Positions 7,041 through 9,231 of a stretch of DNA of 9,231 nucleotides are shown here, one piece after another. The notes below the pieces were generated by a model. The model worked only from the letters and a program-made list of their open reading frames with translations, was not told where the DNA came from and made no database searches. Both the position numbers and the translations under genes were made by a program. The stretch is from DATELY01 sp035276085 (GTDB lineage: Bacteria; Pseudomonadota; Gammaproteobacteria; Steroidobacterales; Steroidobacteraceae). Numbering within the stretch: the stretch's first letter is position 1; each line of letters starts with the position of its first letter. The stretch is taken from contig DATELY010000014.1 in the NCBI GenBank assembly GCA_035276085.1, forward strand, positions 1 through 9,231. The letters run 5' to 3'.

Positions 7041-7271
7041 CGAGCATAGGTGCATCAAGATCGATAGTGTTAGCCGGAATCGGCGGAACACACGAGGTGA
7101 CGCTGCACTGGACGGCGGTTGCGCTGAAATTCCCGCTGAGCCATGAACGCCGTGTTGGTCCGTGCCAGCGACGCCATGCACACCAGCAGACCTGCACTGA
7201 TGAAATGTTGAGATTGCCAACCGTGCAGAGCTTCACGCCGCGATCGGGTGCGAAGGATTTCACCCTCAGCC
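7041..7271 (-). repeat. Promoter-region repeat, copy B (upstream of receptor)
   Basis: A 231-bp partner of 3194-3458; block positions are given under copy A. It lies between the regulator's 3' end and the receptor, at the same distance from the downstream start codon as copy A. Indels of 1, 2 and about 24 bp separate the copies. Confidence 0.75.
7043..7071 (-). promoter_or_regulatory. Candidate receptor promoter with upstream dyad
   Basis: Minus strand: AACACT (7071-7066), 17-bp spacer, TATGCT (7048-7043), as upstream of the tannase. The dyad GCCG-N4-CGGC is at 7073-7084. The spacer sequence itself differs from copy A while the hexamers and spacing are kept, which supports a functional promoter or operator over simple shared ancestry. 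Not proven. Confidence 0.4.
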
Positions 7272-7431
7272 GACGCTCACTCTGCCCGCGGCTCACCACG
7301 CACGAGAACAACTGCTCGAGCATGAACGTCGTGATCGTAGGGGATTGAGCACGACGGTGATGCGTGCTTCCGTCTGCACGCATCCAGGAACCTCTTGATG
7401 CACGACAGCCAGCGCGAGCAATCGGAAAGCA

Positions 7432-7452
7432 GCAGCCGCAAGCAGCGGCTGC
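7432..7452 (-). terminator. Probable terminator hairpin after the AraC-family gene
   Basis: Perfect 8-bp stem GCAGCCGC (7432-7439) / GCGGCTGC (7445-7452) with a 5-nt loop, 12 nt after the regulator's stop codon. On the transcribed strand it is followed by TGCTTTCC, a weak T-tract, so termination may be incomplete. The rest of 7272-7431 shows no gene. Confidence 0.5.
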
Positions 7453-7464
7453 GACGCAGGTCAG

Positions 7465-8502
7465 TCAGCCCGGACCAGAGGTTCTCGCGGCTGCTTCGGC
7501 GTGCGGCACCAGTCTTGGATTTGCACGCAACGCAGGTCGAGATCGCCCGTTGCGTTTGAACGTGGCCGACGGCAGTTCGCCGAAGAGGCGTCGATAAGCG
7601 CTGCTGAAGCGGCTCCAGTGCCAGAATCCCCAGGTGTCCGCAACCTCTTTGACCGGAGTCCCCGCAAGCAGACTGCGGCGGGCGCCGTCGAGGCGCAGCA
7701 TGTGCACATACGACAGCGGACTGATACCGAGTACGAGCTGGAAGCTGTCCTGCAACGTGCGGCGCGGAATGCGCAGCTCGCGGCATAGGTCCTGCACCCG
7801 CAGTGGCGTGTCGGGATGGGCCAGGGCCACTTCGCGCGCACGGCGTACATTCAATAAGTGATTGCAGGGCCGGGGATGGTCCCGTTCGCCATCCAGTTGC
7901 TCGACCAGTACCGGTGCCAATGTCTCGAGCACTTCTTGATGGAAGGTCTGCCGCGCCGCAGGCGTGTTCGCATCCCAACCCTGTGCAAAAAAGGCCGCGT
8001 CAACCAACGCTTTCAACCGTCGCGCCAGTGCAGTGACCTGCGGAGTGCCAAACACCAGATTGGCGCGCAGCAGCGCAGGCTCCAGGTCGATGTGCTCCGA
8101 CTGCGCGATGTACTCAACCAGCAGCGCTCGATCTACCGTCACGCACACGATGTCCGACGGTGGCGTGATCACATTGATATCGATGTTCGTGTTCCAAAAG
8201 CAGATCGTGCCGGGGCGCCAGGGCTGTGCATTGAACATGCCTGCCCCCTCCATGCGCAGCGGAATCACGAAACCGATCGAGTCGGGTGCGGCCACTCCGC
8301 AGTGGTTCGTGCTCACGCCACGATAGCGCTCGTCGAGCACTTGCATCCCGCCGACGTGCAGCTCGCGTATGCCGCCGCTCAATGTGCCTGATGAGGTTTG
8401 CATGCACCGCAACGACCATCCGGGAATGGCTTTGTCGACACACCCGTGGGCGTACGAGCGACGTTGGAGCGGAATGGCGCTAAAGGACTGAAGTTTGTCC
8501 AT
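7465..8502 (-). CDS. AraC-family transcriptional regulator
   Basis: A 345-residue DNA-binding regulator. The N-terminal ~210 residues are a ligand-sensing or dimerisation region with no motif I can name. The C-terminal AraC/XylS domain has the first helix-turn-helix at about 235-258 (VQDLCRELRIPRRTLQDSF), a linker helix (YVHMLRLDGARRSLL, 265-279), and the second at about 284-308 (VKEVADTWGFWHWSRFSSAYRRLFGELP). A ~30-residue basic, proline-rich tail follows. The first HTH resembles EutR-type activators. It is on the same strand as the catabolic genes but separated by a hairpin and promoter-repeat B, so it is probably its own transcript. By position it is the likely activator of the weak-(-35) promoters at 7043-7071 and 3196-3224. 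Start ATG 8502 has only a weak GAG upstream. Confidence 0.92.
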   Translation of the reverse strand: MDKLQSFSAIPLQRRSYAHGCVDKAIPGWSLRCMQTSSGTLSGGIRELHVGGMQVLDERYRGVSTNHCGVAAPDSIGFVIPLRMEGAGMFNAQPWRPGTICFWNTNIDINVITPPSDIVCVTVDRALLVEYIAQSEHIDLEPALLRANLVFGTPQVTALARRLKALVDAAFFAQGWDANTPAARQTFHQEVLETLAPVLVEQLDGERDHPRPCNHLLNVRRAREVALAHPDTPLRVQDLCRELRIPRRTLQDSFQLVLGISPLSYVHMLRLDGARRSLLAGTPVKEVADTWGFWHWSRFSSAYRRLFGELPSATFKRNGRSRPALRANPRLVPHAEAAARTSGPG

Positions 8503-8821
8503 CGGTGATCACTCGTCGACTCTCGCAAACGCAGCTTCGAGCAGTGCAGCCGATGCCAAACGTAACCTCTTACCGTTCTATGTGCAACATTTTGCAGATA
8601 CATTGATATCTGTTGCATCTAAGTGCATCCCCATTTCACGCCATTCATGTTCTGCGATGCGCCGCGGCGGAGAAACCCCGCCGTACCTGCTCCGCGGACG
8701 TCAGCCCAATTCTCTGGCGCCTCATCCATGGGGCACGTAAGTGATACCATGCAACATCATGCATCTATTTATTGTCCAATTCACAGTTTAATGCTGAGAA
8801 CAGGCACCTCAGGAGCTTCCC
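8503..8821. promoter_or_regulatory. Divergent intergenic region between regulator and phosphoesterase
   Basis: About 319 bp without a gene, more AT-rich than its surroundings in parts, which must hold the promoters of both divergent genes. It contains TGCAACA three times: 8583-8589, inverted at 8611-8617 (TGTTGCA) and 8750-8756. A nested dyad CAGATA/TATCTG (8595-8600, 8607-8612) sits inside the first pair. A 6-bp GC hairpin lies at 8665-8683 and a 5-bp dyad ATGCA/TGCAT at 8749-8764. I could not pick convincing -35/-10 pairs. Confidence 0.5.
8583..8617. promoter_or_regulatory. Candidate operator upstream of the AraC-family gene
   Basis: Inverted repeat TGCAACA/TGTTGCA, 21 bp apart, enclosing CAGATA-N6-TATCTG. 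It lies about 81-115 bp upstream of the regulator's start codon, a common place for autoregulation sites. The protein that binds it is not known. Confidence 0.35.
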
Positions 8822-9231
8822 ATGCCCCACATTGATCGTCGCCGCTTTCTTCAGCAGACAGCCCTCGCGACCGCCGCGGCCACGCTGCCGCTCACGGTTG
8901 TCGAGCTCGCCTGCGCGAAGCCTGTCGACAATTTCACCTTCGCGTACATCTCCGATGCCCACCTGCAGCACGTCGAGGGGACGAGATTCGTGCGCAATCG
9001 CGATCAAGGCCTGATTCGTGCAATCGCCGAAATCAATCTGCTGGCCCCAAGACCCGACTTCGTGATGTTCGGCGGCGACCTGGCCCATCTCGGCACGCGC
9101 GCGGAACTCGACCATGGCGGCGAGTTGTTGGCGAAGCTCGGGCCCAAGGTGCACGCCGTCATGGGCGAACATGATTACTATCTCGACCTCGGTTCCCATT
9201 GGTCGAGGCTGTTCGGCGCGCAGTACTACAG
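8822..9231 (+). CDS. Tat-exported calcineurin-like metallophosphoesterase, N-terminal part
   Basis: 136 residues are visible before the right edge. It starts MPHIDRRRFLQQ, a twin-arginine motif, then an alanine-rich hydrophobic segment (13-30), so export of the folded protein by the Tat system is expected. The calcineurin-like metal-binding motifs follow in order: D45-A-H47 (motif I, DxH), GGD86LAH (motif II, GDxxH) and G-E-H-D at 115-118 (motif III, normally GNHD, with Glu for Asn). It likely hydrolyses a phosphoester in the periplasm with two bound metals; the substrate is unknown. The start is well supported: AGGAG at 8811-8815, 6 nt before ATG. It is transcribed away from the AraC-family gene and may not belong to the ester cluster. 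Confidence 0.9.
   Translation, partial: MPHIDRRRFLQQTALATAAATLPLTVVELACAKPVDNFTFAYISDAHLQHVEGTRFVRNRDQGLIRAIAEINLLAPRPDFVMFGGDLAHLGTRAELDHGGELLAKLGPKVHAVMGEHDYYLDLGSHWSRLFGAQYY

Noticed and set aside
6744..7220. Minus-strand 158-codon frame across the receptor start and promoter-repeat B
   Set aside because: Overlaps the receptor signal-peptide coding region in another frame and spans the predicted promoter; no conserved features.
7277..7978. Minus-strand frame of 233 codons overlapping the AraC-family gene
   Set aside because: Out-of-frame shadow of the regulator, with low-complexity Ala/Arg/Pro composition.
8665..8683. GC hairpin CGGCGG/CCGCCG as a terminator
   Set aside because: Six-bp stem, no T-tract on either strand, and no gene ends nearby.
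8765..9199. Minus-strand 144-codon frame opposite the phosphoesterase
   Set aside because: Antisense to a plus-strand gene with a strong ribosome-binding site, Tat signal and three metal motifs.
1..9231. Mobile elements, CRISPR arrays, tRNA or rRNA genes
   Set aside because: No transposase or integrase, no regularly spaced repeats, and no RNA-gene signatures were found; the duplications lack target-site duplications or insertion-sequence ends at their borders.

Overview
The window looks like a GC-rich Gram-negative proteobacterium, probably a sphingomonad or a Steroidobacter-like gammaproteobacterium. The reasons are a TonB-dependent receptor with an EIIVTATR-type TonB box, Tat and Sec signal peptides, and an aromatic-ester style catabolic cluster. 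The taxon is inferred from gene style only; no rRNA or tRNA is present.

From about 1 to 8502 every gene is on the minus strand, so the cluster is transcribed right to left. The order is: AraC-family regulator (8502-7465); 560-bp gap with a hairpin and promoter-repeat copy B; TonB-dependent outer-membrane receptor (6904-4442); short-chain dehydrogenase SDR2 (4381-3524); 460-bp gap with promoter-repeat copy A; secreted tannase/feruloyl-esterase family hydrolase (3063-1267); a strong stem-loop; short-chain dehydrogenase SDR1 (1191-334); and the first ~77 codons of another secreted protein, probably a second tannase-family esterase, cut by the left edge. At the right edge a plus-strand Tat-exported metallophosphoesterase starts at 8822, divergent from the regulator.

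A reasonable model is a substrate-utilisation locus. The receptor imports an aromatic or polyphenolic ester, the exported esterase(s) cleave it, the cytoplasmic SDRs oxidise or reduce a released alcohol or carbonyl, and the AraC-type protein controls expression. The substrate cannot be read from the sequence.

Two layers of duplication shape the locus. The SDR gene and its immediate 3' flank exist twice (272-1197 and 3459-4387, about 83% identical proteins by eye). Separately, a diverged ~230-265 bp sequence (3194-3458 and 7041-7271) lies about 130 bp upstream of both the esterase and the receptor start codons and carries the same promoter-like spacing and GCCG-N4-CGGC dyad. The most notable protein feature is in the esterase. 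It keeps the catalytic Ser/Asp/His and eight cysteines that fit four conserved disulfides, but it has lost both active-site cysteines of the family's CS-D-HC signature and two of three calcium-ligand aspartates.
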